Shown: positions 1 to 7,682, counted from the first letter of the stretch. The stretch is DNA of 39,872 bases from a virus (IMGVR_UViG_3300025112_000054:1-39872), one strand, 5' to 3'. Notes: generated by a model from the letters alone, not told the origin. Translations and numbers: made by a program.

Positions 1-1220
1 ACATTAAACACCTTACCATCTAATCCAATTCTGTTCTTGGCTATATAGAGCTTGCCTTTGTTGGTTCCCTTTTCCACTAAGTTTCTAGAAAATGTCATAA
101 TGAAATCAGTAACCATAGCTTTTGAATACGCATCGGCTATTTTGTCTAATCCAATTATGTCTTCATCCAACCCACCTCTATTAGTTTGAGAAGCTGTCCA
201 GATTGGAGTTTTTGTTTCCATTCCATAGCCTCTAAGCTCTTCATAAATTGCTTCTAATTCCCAAGTTCTCTGTTCATAAGCTCTTGTACTTCTCATAAGA
301 TCTGCATAATCTAAAATTATGAGATCTGGAACAAAGCCAGATGAAATTAATCTGTCTATATGAAATTTAATCTTATGAATGTTAGCTGATCTTGTAGGGA
401 ATTCTTTGATGATGAGTTTCCCGCCCTTGTAGTTAGCCAGCATCTTTTCTACGTCATCATAATTTTCTTTCAGATTCTTTGTAGGAATTCCTGTGATTGC
501 TGAATCATATCTCTTACCAATATTGATTTCTGATAATTCGAATGTATAATGAACAACATTCTTGCCAGCATCAAGAGCTCCCTTACCAATAGCGGTCAGC
601 CAAAAACTCTTTCCTCCCCCTGTTGGAGCCATTATGACCCCCAATTCTCCACCAGCTAATCCACCCTCCAAATAATCTATGTGATCCAACAATTTGAATC
701 CTGTTGGGATAGTTTTTCTTGGATTAAGCTTTGTTCTTTCTTCTAGCGCATCAAAGTATTCATGCCCAGTATCTATGACATGGACATGTTTCATTGCTTC
801 TTCTATTCTACCTTTTATTGCATCACTCTTGTCTGATTTTAATAGCTCAACGGAATCTAAAATTGCTTGTTCCATTTCTTTATTAGTGCAAAATTGTGCT
901 GCTATATCTTTGGTATGATTCAATTCGATTTGATTTACATTTGTTTCTATTTCCTTTAACAAGACCTTAACTGACTCAACTATATCTGCATTTGTTTCGT
1001 TTCCTAATTCTATTCTAATTACTTCATATGTTGGTGTTGAATTATACTTGACAAAATAATCTACTATGATATTCCACAATACTCTATGTGTTTCTGAATT
1101 GAAATAAACAGGCTTACATATAAGAATAATCTGTTGAAAAAACTTATAGTCGATCAATGCTGCTTGTATAACTCTATTTTGGAAACTTCTTCCAAACTTC
1201 TCAAATGAATCATCCCTCAT
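1..1220 (-). CDS. Replicative DNA helicase, DnaB/gp41 family (partial)
   Basis: Ring-shaped replicative helicase that unwinds the phage replication fork. The frame is open from an ATG at 1220 to the window edge (about 406 codons), so the C-terminus lies outside. AGGAG sits 8 nt before this ATG; a second ATG at 1213 is less well placed. The N-terminal 150 residues match no motif I know, as is usual for the primase-interacting domain. Then comes the RecA-like core: IPTGF..LD near residue 171, Walker A (PTGGGKS) near 199 and a Walker B-like LIILDYADL further on. The 5' nuclease gene ends 12 nt upstream, so the two are probably co-transcribed. Family assignment is firm from motifs; the T4 gp41 parallel is inferred from the neighbours. 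Confidence 0.9.
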   Translation of the reverse strand, partial: MRDDSFEKFGRSFQNRVIQAALIDYKFFQQIILICKPVYFNSETHRVLWNIIVDYFVKYNSTPTYEVIRIELGNETNADIVESVKVLLKEIETNVNQIELNHTKDIAAQFCTNKEMEQAILDSVELLKSDKSDAIKGRIEEAMKHVHVIDTGHEYFDALEERTKLNPRKTIPTGFKLLDHIDYLEGGLAGGELGVIMAPTGGGKSFWLTAIGKGALDAGKNVVHYTFELSEINIGKRYDSAITGIPTKNLKENYDDVEKMLANYKGGKLIIKEFPTRSANIHKIKFHIDRLISSGFVPDLIILDYADLMRSTRAYEQRTWELEAIYEELRGYGMETKTPIWTASQTNRGGLDEDIIGLDKIADAYSKAMVTDFIMTFSRNLVEKGTNKGKLYIAKNRIGLDGKVFN

Positions 1221-1231
1221 CGTTACTTCTC

Positions 1232-2254
1232 CTATTCGAAAGATATTTTTCTAGGTCTAATATTAGTAAAGCCATCCACCCAACGAGTTATATTGCGTGG
1301 CGACATACTATCTGTTATTAATTTAATTCTAAATTGAGTTGATTTAAACTTTGGAGTAAAGTTCGTAAAGGTACGTTCAATGTTTTGGATAGCTGCGTTG
1401 CTCATATCAGGGGTGAGAAGTTGCATTACCTTATAATTCTTCTCGATGAGCGCTTTATTTGATATATATTTTTTGTACCTTTTGACTCCTTCAGCTAACT
1501 TAACTGAAGAATAATCCAGTAGATCCTGGATGTTATAAATATCACCTGACTCTTTCAGATCGACGACAAAAGGAAAGTCTTTTGTAAAAGTTTTTTGGCC
1601 AACACCACTAATTCCTATAATCCCATCAGATTTGTCACCACATAAACACTTATAAAGTATATAGTTACCAGGGTGGCATCCTGTTTCAAATTTGACAAAA
1701 TCTGAGTCTACGATTTGCCCGGTTGGTGCTGCCTTAGTCTTTACAGGTCGAAAGACTTTCGTTCTGTCTGAGACTAATTGAAAATAATCTCTATCTGTTG
1801 ATACAATGACATTTTCAAATTCCTCATCATCAAATATATTCTCAACACAATAAGCAATGAGATCATCAGCTTCTAAATATTCTATTGAAGCTTGGTAGAA
1901 TGGAAGGTCTTTGATATACTCTCTAACTCGATCTATCTGACCCCAGAAAGCTTTCTTTTCTTCTTCCGGATTTCCTTCATAGCTTCTATTGAATCCCGTG
2001 AATGTTCTATCCTGTTTATAGCTTTCCATTATAGCTTTGCGCCTTTTGGATGAGCCTCGTCCTTCCCAGGCGACCAGAACTACGTCAGGATTGAATTTGT
2101 TTATGACAGAGGTATAACTTTGTAGGCATCCATAGATACCACTTACATTGTCACCCTTGTCATTGGTCAGATTTAATGCAGCAAAGTTTCTTATAAACAT
2201 ATTTAGCTGGTCGATATACAATACAGTGGTTTTCTTTTTCACATTATTCTCCAT
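1232..2254 (-). CDS. 5'-3' exonuclease / RNase H (FEN family)
   Basis: Structure-specific 5' nuclease of the FEN/T4 RNase H type, which removes RNA primers from lagging-strand fragments. At 340 aa it is of usual size. Visible motifs: an N-terminal metal-binding Asp in YIDQLNMF, EADDL near residue 130, STDRDYFQ near 152, and the helix-hairpin-helix region GDKSDGIIGISGVG near 205. Start choice is unclear. ATG at 2254 has a weak ribosome binding site, while GTG at 2242 lies 5 nt after GGAGA and would give a protein beginning (M)KKKTTVLYID. Both lie inside the tail of an upstream homing-endonuclease remnant, so the first residues (MENN) may be foreign. Function is confident. Confidence 0.9.
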   Translation of the reverse strand: MENNVKKKTTVLYIDQLNMFIRNFAALNLTNDKGDNVSGIYGCLQSYTSVINKFNPDVVLVAWEGRGSSKRRKAIMESYKQDRTFTGFNRSYEGNPEEEKKAFWGQIDRVREYIKDLPFYQASIEYLEADDLIAYCVENIFDDEEFENVIVSTDRDYFQLVSDRTKVFRPVKTKAAPTGQIVDSDFVKFETGCHPGNYILYKCLCGDKSDGIIGISGVGQKTFTKDFPFVVDLKESGDIYNIQDLLDYSSVKLAEGVKRYKKYISNKALIEKNYKVMQLLTPDMSNAAIQNIERTFTNFTPKFKSTQFRIKLITDSMSPRNITRWVDGFTNIRPRKISFE

Positions 2255-2403
2255 TCTTTATCTATTTCATCTTCCCAAATTCTAATTAATCTGTAGCCTT
2301 TTCTATTTGCCAATTCATTTTTGTATACATCATTTTCAATATGATCTTTTCTAGAATGCCAATATCTTCCATCAACTTCTATAAGAATATATCTATAGGA
2401 AAT
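2239..2403 (-). pseudogene. Remnant of a Vsr-like homing endonuclease (C-terminal part)
   Basis: A frame without a start codon encodes LIEVDGRYWHSRKDH, then NDVYKNELANRKGYRLIRIWEDE, and ends WRIM-stop. This matches the C-terminal half of Vsr-like (EDxHD/DUF559-type) nucleases, where VDG.YWH and the D..KN..L....G....RIW segment form the PD-(D/E)XK-like core. TAA and TGA codons lie just upstream in frame, so only the tail survives. Its last codons overlap the start of the 5' nuclease gene. Three similar remnants occur at 33176, 35430 and 36801. Confidence 0.75.
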
Positions 2404-2428
2404 TTAAATTCAAATAAACAACTTCATA

Positions 2429-2914
2429 CTACTCCAGTGTGTTTATGACTACTTCTACATTTTCCTTGCGAGCATAGTTTATAGTATTCCAAGTTCCACC
2501 TTTTTTTTCTCCTTTGAGAGGATTCTTATTTGGAAAAGCATACACTATATCTGAATTATCTACCATATACTCATTTCTAATTTGATAAGATTTGTATCCG
2601 TCGTTTCTAGTAATTTTATTTCCTAGTTCTATAATTTCATCTGCATTCTCTTCTATAATTCTTCTAGAAAATGAAGGTTGATGTTTTATTGAATCAGGAA
2701 CTACTACTATTAATTTTTTAACGTACGCAGTAGCTGGGAAAGAATTAATCTTAGCACAATTCATGAGCATTGCAGTGTCTACTCCCAATGCTCCTCCAAA
2801 ATATAATGTTTGATATAGATTTCTTGATACAAGCAAACCCGCTATCAAATTCATGACATCAGTATTCTCTTGATTCATCTTATATTTTCGAGTTCCTGTA
2901 AAGCATGCTTTCAT
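2429..2914 (-). CDS. SLOG-superfamily nucleotide-binding protein
   Basis: 161 aa. It begins KACFTGTRKY and has GGALGVDTAM near residue 40, the Rossmann-like glycine-rich signature of SLOG/DprA-related proteins (DUF2493/YspA-like). VVVPDS follows near 70, and a C-terminal DIVYAFPN strand fits the same fold. SLOG proteins bind or process nucleotides or nucleotide-derived signals; the substrate cannot be read from the sequence. AGGAG lies 6 nt before the ATG. A terminator 35 nt upstream suggests it has its own promoter, although I could not find a clear one. Fold confident, role unknown. Confidence 0.75.
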   Translation of the reverse strand: MKACFTGTRKYKMNQENTDVMNLIAGLLVSRNLYQTLYFGGALGVDTAMLMNCAKINSFPATAYVKKLIVVVPDSIKHQPSFSRRIIEENADEIIELGNKITRNDGYKSYQIRNEYMVDNSDIVYAFPNKNPLKGEKKGGTWNTINYARKENVEVVINTLE

Positions 2915-2948
2915 AAGGTCTCCTAATTTTTATCGTATATATTTTTAA

Positions 2949-2979
2949 TAAAAAAAGCTCAGTGAATAAACCACTGAGC
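2949..2979 (-). terminator. Rho-independent terminator
   Basis: On the minus strand GCTCAGTG and CACTGAGC form a perfect 8-bp stem with a 7-nt loop, followed by seven T. It closes the transcript carrying the 53-aa gene at 3000..3161. Confidence 0.85.
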
Positions 2980-2999
2980 CCGATTAATCAATACGTTGA

Positions 3000-3161
3000 C
3001 TAATCCTCCTTATCCTTAATCTCATTATGATTAAAATCTAACCACTGAGACTTATAAAATCCTTCTACTACTTTCATTACATCATACGAATTTACTGTAC
3101 CAATTTTTTCCATCTTTCGGTCTTGATGACTCACCTGTCCATATAAAATATATTTAGACAT
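3000..3161 (-). CDS. Small acidic hypothetical protein (53 aa)
   Basis: ATG preceded by AGGAGA at the right distance; 53 codons to TAG. The protein begins MSKYILYGQV and ends in a charged stretch (EIKDKED). No family recognised. A terminator follows 20 nt after the stop, which supports a real expressed gene. Confidence 0.65.
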   Translation of the reverse strand: MSKYILYGQVSHQDRKMEKIGTVNSYDVMKVVEGFYKSQWLDFNHNEIKDKED

Positions 3162-3318
3162 GCTAAATCTCCTGTTACACTATTGATGTCATCTATGATT
3201 TAAGTTATCTTTCCTCCACAAAGATTGCTTCATGTAATACTCTAACTACATCCATAATTAAACTCTATGGAACGGGATTTTCTTTAAAATATCATCTTCA
3301 AGCCTTGAGAAATTGTTC

Positions 3319-3540
3319 CTAAAAATGTGAATAAACTTCTAGAGAACATACTATCAATAGCCAAGCCCACTCAGCTACTTGCTCTCCTGATTTGAAGCGA
3401 ATTGTAATTCGCTTATAAGTAGACCAAAAATGCATCCTAACAAAATAGAATATTCCATCTTCATTCTCCGGTGTAAACAAAAAAATATACCCTAGCTTAC
3501 AGGATATATTAATATAATTCTTGCCATTTTTAAACTCGAA
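3319..3540 (-). CDS. Uncertain ORF, possibly broken
   Basis: An open frame runs from the end of the tRNA-Gln gene to a TAG at 3319 and encodes GYIFLFTPENEDGIFYFVR and FKSGEQVAEWAWLL, which look protein-like. I find no good start: the only in-frame ATG gives 38 residues and lacks a proper ribosome binding site. A second frame continues past the stop (RNNFSRLEDDILKKIPFHRV), so a frameshifted gene is possible. No family recognised. Confidence 0.3.
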   Translation of the reverse strand, partial: FEFKNGKNYINISCKLGYIFLFTPENEDGIFYFVRMHFWSTYKRITIRFKSGEQVAEWAWLLIVCSLEVYSHF

Positions 3541-3542
3541 TT

Positions 3543-3618
3543 TGGATACTCGGGTGAGGATCGAACTCACAACATCCTGGACCAGAGCCAGGTGCACCGC
3601 CGATTGTGCTACCGAGCA
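3543..3618 (-). tRNA. tRNA-Gln (CTG)
   Basis: Full cloverleaf with 7-bp acceptor, anticodon stem CCTGG/CCAGG, loop CTCTGGT (anticodon CTG), T-arm GTGAG-TTCGATC-CTCAC and an encoded CCA. Confidence 0.9.
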
Positions 3619-3643
3619 TCATGTTTTCTATTTTTAATAAAAA

Positions 3644-3717
3644 TAGCGGAGGAGGGATTCGAACCCCCGACCTCTAGGTTATGAACCTAGTAAGCTGACC
3701 GCTGCTAACACTCCGCA
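3644..3717 (-). tRNA. tRNA-Met (CAT), possibly initiator
   Basis: Anticodon loop TTCATAA gives CAT. The first acceptor pair is a T-T mismatch, a feature seen in initiator tRNAs, but the three G-C pairs expected at the base of the initiator anticodon stem are incomplete. Ile(k2C-AU) is a further alternative. No encoded CCA. Confidence 0.8.
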
Positions 3718-4029
3718 TTAATGTGTTCTAATATACTCCATTAACCAATCAACTTCTTCATCTGTTAAGCCAATTGATAATAGTTCTGGCTTAATAGTTC
3801 TGTTTACTACTCTTTTTGTCAATTCTATGTATCTTTTATTTTCAGCAAGATTATGATCTATTGTATCATTAGGATCTCTTATATCGAAATATTCTTCAGG
3901 CTCTCTTATATCGAAATATTCTTCAGGCCTATCACCTCTAGGACCGCGGTCAGGCCTATCAGATTCATGCTTTCTTCTCCAAGCATTTTCAGCTCTACGA
4001 ACTGAATCTGATTCAGTGTGATTGATCAT
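3718..4029 (-). CDS. Hypothetical protein with short internal repeat
   Basis: 103 aa, unrecognised. It contains a tandem repeat PEEYFDIRE/PEEYFDIRD near residues 35-52, encoded by near-identical DNA (TATCGAAATATTCTTCAGGC repeated on the plus strand). The N-terminus is rich in Arg and Asp; the C-terminus (LTDEEVDWLMEYI) looks helical. The start overlaps the 3' end of the next upstream gene by 17 nt, and the stop abuts tRNA-Met without a gap. Confidence 0.65.
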   Translation of the reverse strand: MINHTESDSVRRAENAWRRKHESDRPDRGPRGDRPEEYFDIREPEEYFDIRDPNDTIDHNLAENKRYIELTKRVVNRTIKPELLSIGLTDEEVDWLMEYIRTH

Positions 4030-4348
4030 CTTCTTCCTTTTTGAGTCTTAATAGAATTTCTTGGCCTGATATACTATTTTTATTGCAAGCCTTCAATGCT
4101 ACATAACGCCAGCCTTCACTCTCTTCTTTATTTCTTTTTTCTTTGCTCCATTTATTCTTGAGTGCTTTCCAAAATGCTCCAAAATGACTTATCTTAGAAA
4201 CTGTAATTACCAATGTTCGCTTGAGTTCGATATATTTTTCTTCACTTATATCTTCTTCAGCGTACAAAGTATCTAATATGACTTCTTTTATATTATTTGC
4301 TTCATTTTGTAAATCGTGTGCTGACATGTTAAAAGTTTCTAACAACAT
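4013..4348 (-). CDS. Hypothetical protein (111 aa)
   Basis: Unrecognised, charged, probably helical. ATG follows directly on the stop of the membrane protein gene (TAG-ATG), with GGAAGG upstream as a ribosome binding site, so translation is likely coupled. Part of a four-gene run 5194-3718. Confidence 0.65.
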   Translation of the reverse strand: MLLETFNMSAHDLQNEANNIKEVILDTLYAEEDISEEKYIELKRTLVITVSKISHFGAFWKALKNKWSKEKRNKEESEGWRYVALKACNKNSISGQEILLRLKKEEDDQSH

Positions 4349-4609
4349 CTAATCGCCTTCCAATTTCACGTGAATTTCAAGTGTTGATTCTAACCAACTA
4401 ACCTTATTGTGAAGCATAATAACATACAATAATAGTATAACAACAAATGCACTCAAGCCGATAAACATATACTTCGAAAAGGCTGCGAATAATACTAAAT
4501 CTTGAAGCTGCTCAACCAACCTGGCGAATGCTTCCATTTGCAAAACAGCGATTTCAGCATCTTCTGCTTTGCCTAGCAAATCTTCCATAAAATCAAATGC
4601 AACAAACAT
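4349..4609 (-). CDS. Small membrane protein with one TM segment
   Basis: 86 aa with a predicted amphipathic N-terminal helix (residues 1-45), one strong hydrophobic segment YMFIGLSAFVVILLLYVIML near 47-66 and a short charged tail. GGGGG lies 4 nt before the ATG. No family recognised; the topology would suit a small inner-membrane phage protein. Confidence 0.65.
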   Translation of the reverse strand: MFVAFDFMEDLLGKAEDAEIAVLQMEAFARLVEQLQDLVLFAAFSKYMFIGLSAFVVILLLYVIMLHNKVSWLESTLEIHVKLEGD

Positions 4610-4618
4610 GAAACCCCC

Positions 4619-5194
4619 TTAATCCCAGAGATGTTCAAAATACTCTGCGAATAGTTTTAGTCCTTCTTCTATTGCTTCTTTTCTTACCTTCATATATTCT
4701 TCATAATCTGAATAATTAGCAGCATGAATGCTTTGTAAATAACCGTCTTCATCGATCCACATTTTTTCTAATATTTCATCATTATAAGAATATTTTCCAC
4801 CATCTTCATCGCATTCTTCTGTTGAGAGATATTTGAAAGCTTCAATCATTTTATCAAGTATTTCATTCCATATTACAAACTGTAATTTCCATGTATCATC
4901 TGTGGTTTTTAATTCATATGATTCAGGAAGTAAACCACCAGGACAGCTATGATGATTATTTCTGAATGCTATCAATCTTGGAAGAATGTGTTCGGAAAGA
5001 GGAACGTATAAATTCCATAGTTCTGTGTTATCGAAACCTCTTGTTCTTCTTTGCCAAAACCACATGATTCGACGATGAAGATCTTTTCTATCCCAAACTT
5101 CTCTCCAAAGCCAATAGTAGATATGTTCCCACCATTTGAGCTTTACAGGATTCTTAGCATCGTATAATACAGTGACTTCTCTTTTCTCAGACAT
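4619..5194 (-). CDS. Conserved phage protein of unknown function
   Basis: 191 aa, rich in aromatic residues. The segment RIMWFWQRRTRGF followed by LW.LYVPLSEHILPRLIAFR resembles a family that recurs in large phages (R..RGF-(D/N)...W.L...L...ILPRL), for which I know no function. Acidic C-terminus. AGGAG lies 8 nt before the ATG. It heads the run of four small genes ending at 3718. Confidence 0.65.
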   Translation of the reverse strand: MSEKREVTVLYDAKNPVKLKWWEHIYYWLWREVWDRKDLHRRIMWFWQRRTRGFDNTELWNLYVPLSEHILPRLIAFRNNHHSCPGGLLPESYELKTTDDTWKLQFVIWNEILDKMIEAFKYLSTEECDEDGGKYSYNDEILEKMWIDEDGYLQSIHAANYSDYEEYMKVRKEAIEEGLKLFAEYFEHLWD

Positions 5195-5223
5195 AATAAA
5201 TCTCCTTGTGTAAGTTTATTACG

Positions 5224-5385
5224 TCATAGTACCCTCCTAGTCTTTATGGTTCTGACTGTATAATGGTTTTTAGATAGCTCCACAACTTCTGATCTGTAAT
5301 CATGATCCATTATGTCGCAGATTGCTAGTCCAATTTCTTTGAACTTTCTCTGTGTTTCTTCTATGCTTTGTTTCTGTCTTAACAT
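5224..5385 (-). CDS. Small hypothetical protein (53 aa)
   Basis: ATG to TGA, encoding MLRQKQSIEETQRKFKEIGL and so on; charged and helical. No family recognised. It lies between tRNA-Ile and the 191-aa gene, in the same direction. Evidence is coding-like composition and fit to the gap; the ribosome binding site is weak. Confidence 0.5.
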   Translation of the reverse strand: MLRQKQSIEETQRKFKEIGLAICDIMDHDYRSEVVELSKNHYTVRTIKTRRVL

Positions 5386-5392
5386 AATAGTA

Positions 5393-5471
5393 TGGTAGAC
5401 CGGGTAGGATTTGAACCTACTGTCTCCACCTTATCGGGATGGCGTCTATACCAAGTTTAGGCTTCCGGTCC
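5393..5471 (-). tRNA. tRNA-Ile (GAT)
   Basis: Acceptor GGACCGG/CCGGTCT, anticodon stem CCATC/GGTGG, loop CCGATAA (GAT), encoded CCA. One mismatch in the D-stem and C instead of T at position 33. Confidence 0.8.
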
Positions 5472-5485
5472 ATTATTTTAAAATG

Positions 5486-5561
5486 TGGCACACCCCCGGA
5501 GAATCGAACTCCGCCACGAACGTTTGGAGCGTCAGTCGCCTGCCTTGGAACATTGGGATGC
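5486..5561 (-). tRNA. tRNA-Trp (CCA)
   Basis: Loop CTCCAAA gives anticodon CCA. Discriminator G73 is the usual Trp identity base, and the 3' CCA is encoded. Confidence 0.85.
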
Positions 5562-5568
5562 ATATTTT

Positions 5569-5763
5569 TTAATCAACTTCAATTTCATCAACGAAAAATG
5601 CTGCTAAGATGAATATTCCAAGTGCAATTATTCCAAGTACAATTGCAATCCCTAAAGAGATTATTGATGGAAATAACACCCAAAACCATGACCAGGCTAT
5701 ACTTCCTGTTAATTTCAGTATCACGAAAACAACTGTCAAAAAATTCAATAATCCGATTTTCAT
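5569..5763 (-). CDS. Small membrane protein with two TM segments
   Basis: 64 aa, almost entirely hydrophobic: TM1 about residues 6-30 (LNFLTVVFVILKLTGSIAW), TM2 about 34-58, and a short acidic end (DEIEVD). AAAGG precedes the ATG. It sits among tRNAs. No family recognised; small phage membrane peptide. Confidence 0.6.
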   Translation of the reverse strand: MKIGLLNFLTVVFVILKLTGSIAWSWFWVLFPSIISLGIAIVLGIIALGIFILAAFFVDEIEVD

Positions 5764-5775
5764 TTTGTAACCTTT

Positions 5776-6003
5776 CTAATTTGCAGCTTTCTTTGCTTTA
5801 GCAATCTGTGATTTTGTCATACTACTAGTAATTCCATGACCACATTTTAAACAATGAAGTTCACCATGCATATCATCTTGAATTCCTGTTTCACCATATT
5901 TCCCTCTGCAGCTTTTTCGTAAACATTTCTTACCCTTCATATCTGTTTCATCGAATTCGGAAAATCCAATGTCACCTTGTTTTGCTGCTTCTCTTAGTTT
6001 CAC
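5776..6003 (-). CDS. Small zinc-ribbon-like protein (75 aa)
   Basis: The longer open frame runs back through a tRNA, so I place the start at a GTG (6003) with AGGAGA 7 nt upstream. The protein has CLRKSC near residue 26 and CLKCGHG near 56, spaced like a degenerate zinc ribbon, then a basic tail (KSQIAKAKKAAN). A nucleic-acid or protein-binding role is inferred only. Confidence 0.6.
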   Translation of the reverse strand: MKLREAAKQGDIGFSEFDETDMKGKKCLRKSCRGKYGETGIQDDMHGELHCLKCGHGITSSMTKSQIAKAKKAAN

Positions 6004-6022
6004 AGTAATTCTCCTGAATATT

Positions 6023-6098
6023 TGGTACCTAGGGTGGGACTCGAACCCACGATAATCTGTTTGTAGGACAGACGCTTTAGCCGCTAAGCAACCCAGGC
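6023..6098 (-). tRNA. tRNA-Val (TAC) with C33
   Basis: Acceptor GCCTGGG/CCTAGGT, anticodon stem TCTGT/ACAGA, loop CCTACAA. Anticodon TAC; position 33 is C instead of the near-universal T. CCA encoded. Confidence 0.8.
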
Positions 6099-6108
6099 AT
6101 AATTTTTT

Positions 6109-6180
6109 GGTAGGCGATACAGGATTTGAACCAATCACATCTTGCACGTCTCTTGCACGTCAAGCCCTCGTTGTATCCTC
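6109..6180 (-). pseudogene. Degenerate tRNA-like element with 11-bp tandem repeat
   Basis: The 3' end looks like a tRNA (TTCAAAT T-loop, then a 3' strand ending CCTACCA). The 5' part does not pair properly, and the middle holds a direct tandem repeat of TCTTGCACGTC (plus strand, about 6140-6165). No convincing anticodon arm can be drawn; the best has a 9-bp stem. Probably a tRNA gene destroyed by a small duplication. Confidence 0.45.
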
Positions 6181-6184
6181 AAAG

Positions 6185-6261
6185 TGGTGGGGAGAATGGG
6201 ACTTGAACCCACTATCTGCACTTTATAAGAGTGCGGCATATACCTGTTATGCTTTCTCCCT
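6185..6261 (-). tRNA. tRNA-Ile (TAT)
   Basis: Anticodon stem GCACT/AGTGC, loop CTTATAA gives anticodon TAT, which reads AUA. This anticodon is rare in bacteria, which normally use modified CAU. Acceptor 6 bp plus an A-C mismatch at 1-72; CCA encoded. Confidence 0.85.
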
Positions 6262-6877
6262 ACAATTTCCTGTTCTCCTTAAAAACCTCTTTAACTTGTT
6301 CATACTCTGGTTTATGTCCATCTACTGGAACAAAATCCATCTTGTCCATTTTTGCTTTTACTTCATCGAAGTGAAGTGGTTTGTAATCATTAGCATCTAC
6401 ACCAACATCAAAACTTCTGCCAAGACTAGGAAGTGTATCGTGTGAATGACCATACAAATGCCAATTTCCCCAATGCGATGCATTCCAAACTCTCATTCCA
6501 TAATGACAGAGAGTCATTCTCTGACCATTTATATTTACTTCTTTGTACGAATCGGATATTGTGTCAAAAGAATTTGTTCCCCATCCTTTATTATTTATTA
6601 GAGAGTGCCTATTCTTATAGAGATATTTATCATGATTTCCTTTCAATAGACTTATCTTACCATTCAGTCTATTAGCAAGTTTAGCAATCTCTTTCCAATT
6701 TCTGCTAAATATAAAATCTCCTAAATGCCACACAATATCATTCGGCTTAACTCTCTCATTCCAATTATCAATTAGAACCGCATCCATTTCGTCTATATTA
6801 ACAAACGGCCGATTGCAATATTTGATTATATTAGCATGATTGAAATGTGTGTCAGATGTAAACCATGTTTCTATCAT
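6260..6877 (-). CDS. Calcineurin-like metallophosphoesterase
   Basis: 205 aa with the full set of family motifs: SDTHFNH near residue 8 (D-x-H), HLGDF near 52 (GD), LLKGNHDK near 78 (GNH), LCHYGMR near 123 and LYGHSHD near 141 (GHxH). These bind two metal ions for phosphoester hydrolysis; candidate substrates (cyclic nucleotides, 2',3'-phosphates, DNA ends) cannot be told apart here. The stop codon TAG shares its last two bases with the following tRNA-Ile gene. Family confident. Confidence 0.85.
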   Translation of the reverse strand: MIETWFTSDTHFNHANIIKYCNRPFVNIDEMDAVLIDNWNERVKPNDIVWHLGDFIFSRNWKEIAKLANRLNGKISLLKGNHDKYLYKNRHSLINNKGWGTNSFDTISDSYKEVNINGQRMTLCHYGMRVWNASHWGNWHLYGHSHDTLPSLGRSFDVGVDANDYKPLHFDEVKAKMDKMDFVPVDGHKPEYEQVKEVFKENRKL

Positions 6878-6896
6878 TCTATAACCTTTTAGTTTA

Positions 6897-6977
6897 TGGT
6901 CGGGGAAGCAGGATTTGAACCTGCGAAGTTTCCTGCTCCCAAAGCAGGCGTCCTAAACCTAACTAGACCATTCCCCG
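6897..6977 (-). tRNA. tRNA-Pro (TGG)
   Basis: Perfect acceptor CGGGGAA/TTCCCCG with C1-G72 as in other Pro tRNAs, anticodon stem CCTGC/GCAGG, loop TTTGGGA (TGG), encoded CCA. Confidence 0.9.
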
Positions 6978-7162
6978 ATATGAATATCATTTCTCAATTC
7001 ATCTATCTGTCTTTTAAGCTCTTTTCTTTCACGTTCAGCATGTATTCTAATCAATTCTCTTTGAATTATAGATTCTTTAGAAAGATCATTTAATCTATCG
7101 AGCATTCTGAATACTTTAAAGAATGTTCCAACGAAACAGATTGTGACCATTAGTAACATCAT
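6959..7162 (-). CDS. Small membrane-anchored coiled-coil protein
   Basis: 67 aa: hydrophobic N-terminus (MMLLMVTICFVGTFFKVF), then a charged heptad-like helix (residues 20-55). The shape is like a small inner-membrane or spanin-type protein, but no motif proves that. Promoter core 7194..7223 and AAGAGG precede the ATG, making it the first gene after that promoter. The stop codon TAG lies inside the downstream tRNA-Pro gene, so the last 6 codons overlap the tRNA. Confidence 0.6.
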   Translation of the reverse strand: MMLLMVTICFVGTFFKVFRMLDRLNDLSKESIIQRELIRIHAERERKELKRQIDELRNDIHIGEWSS

Positions 7163-7193
7163 ATTAAAACCTCTTAAGTTATTGTACTGTTAT

Positions 7194-7235
7194 AATATAA
7201 CAAATCTAGTGACGATTGTAGACCTAAAACCAAAA
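7194..7235 (-). promoter_or_regulatory. Phage promoter, conserved family (copy A)
   Basis: On the minus strand GTCTAC, 18-nt spacer, TATATT, with an extended upstream block TTTTGGTTTTAGG and spacer end CACTAGATTTGT. It shares this layout with copies at 11008, 13278 and 15829. Confidence 0.7.
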
Positions 7236-7637
7236 TTAATCTGTTCTAATGTATAAAATATTATCAAGCATTACTGAATCTTCACTAATTTGATAGAATA
7301 ACATTGGAATCGCAATCTTCTGTGTCTTTAGAAAGTTGATCACTCGATTCTTGAAAATCACTCCGTGCTTGGAAAATATAACACTTCGTTCATCTTCATC
7401 TAATTCGTATTTTCCAAACCATCGCGTAAATTCACCCGATGATCTTATTTCAGATATTCTTTCGAAACGACTACGATTCTTGATTTCAAACTGATCATTT
7501 GTTATAAGACCTTCATGAAACCAAGTTCCTTGAAAATTAGAATTTAGTTTTGGTGCTGCACATTGCGTTAAAGTGATTATCAACCAAACTGTTGTAATTG
7601 TAAGTATTGAATAAAACCACTTAAACTCTGTGTTCAT
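7236..7637 (-). CDS. Predicted lipoprotein, lipocalin-like beta protein
   Basis: 133 aa. An N-terminal signal segment (residues 5-26) ends in a lipobox LTQC, so Cys27 would be lipidated after signal peptidase II cleavage. The mature part has GTWFHEG and a run of alternating beta-type residues, like small lipocalin-type lipoproteins. A second lipoprotein of similar design lies at 18510. Phage lipoproteins are often made early and act at the envelope, for example in exclusion of other phages; that role is inference. AGGAG lies 10 nt before the ATG. Confidence 0.65.
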   Translation of the reverse strand: MNTEFKWFYSILTITTVWLIITLTQCAAPKLNSNFQGTWFHEGLITNDQFEIKNRSRFERISEIRSSGEFTRWFGKYELDEDERSVIFSKHGVIFKNRVINFLKTQKIAIPMLFYQISEDSVMLDNILYIRTD

Positions 7638-7682
7638 CCTTATAGCTCTCCTTGTTTATAATAAATATAATTCAAGGAAAAA

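Noticed and set aside
694-918. Plus-strand ORFs across the window (for example 694..918, 15010..15366, 31155..31466)
   Set aside because: All lie opposite well-supported minus-strand genes or tRNAs, with no ribosome binding site and no recognisable protein features.
5776-6147. Long forms of several minus-strand ORFs that begin inside tRNAs (also at 9643, 13320, 13666, 15393)
   Set aside because: Their N-terminal parts translate tRNA or promoter sequence; a downstream ATG or GTG with a good ribosome binding site exists in each case.
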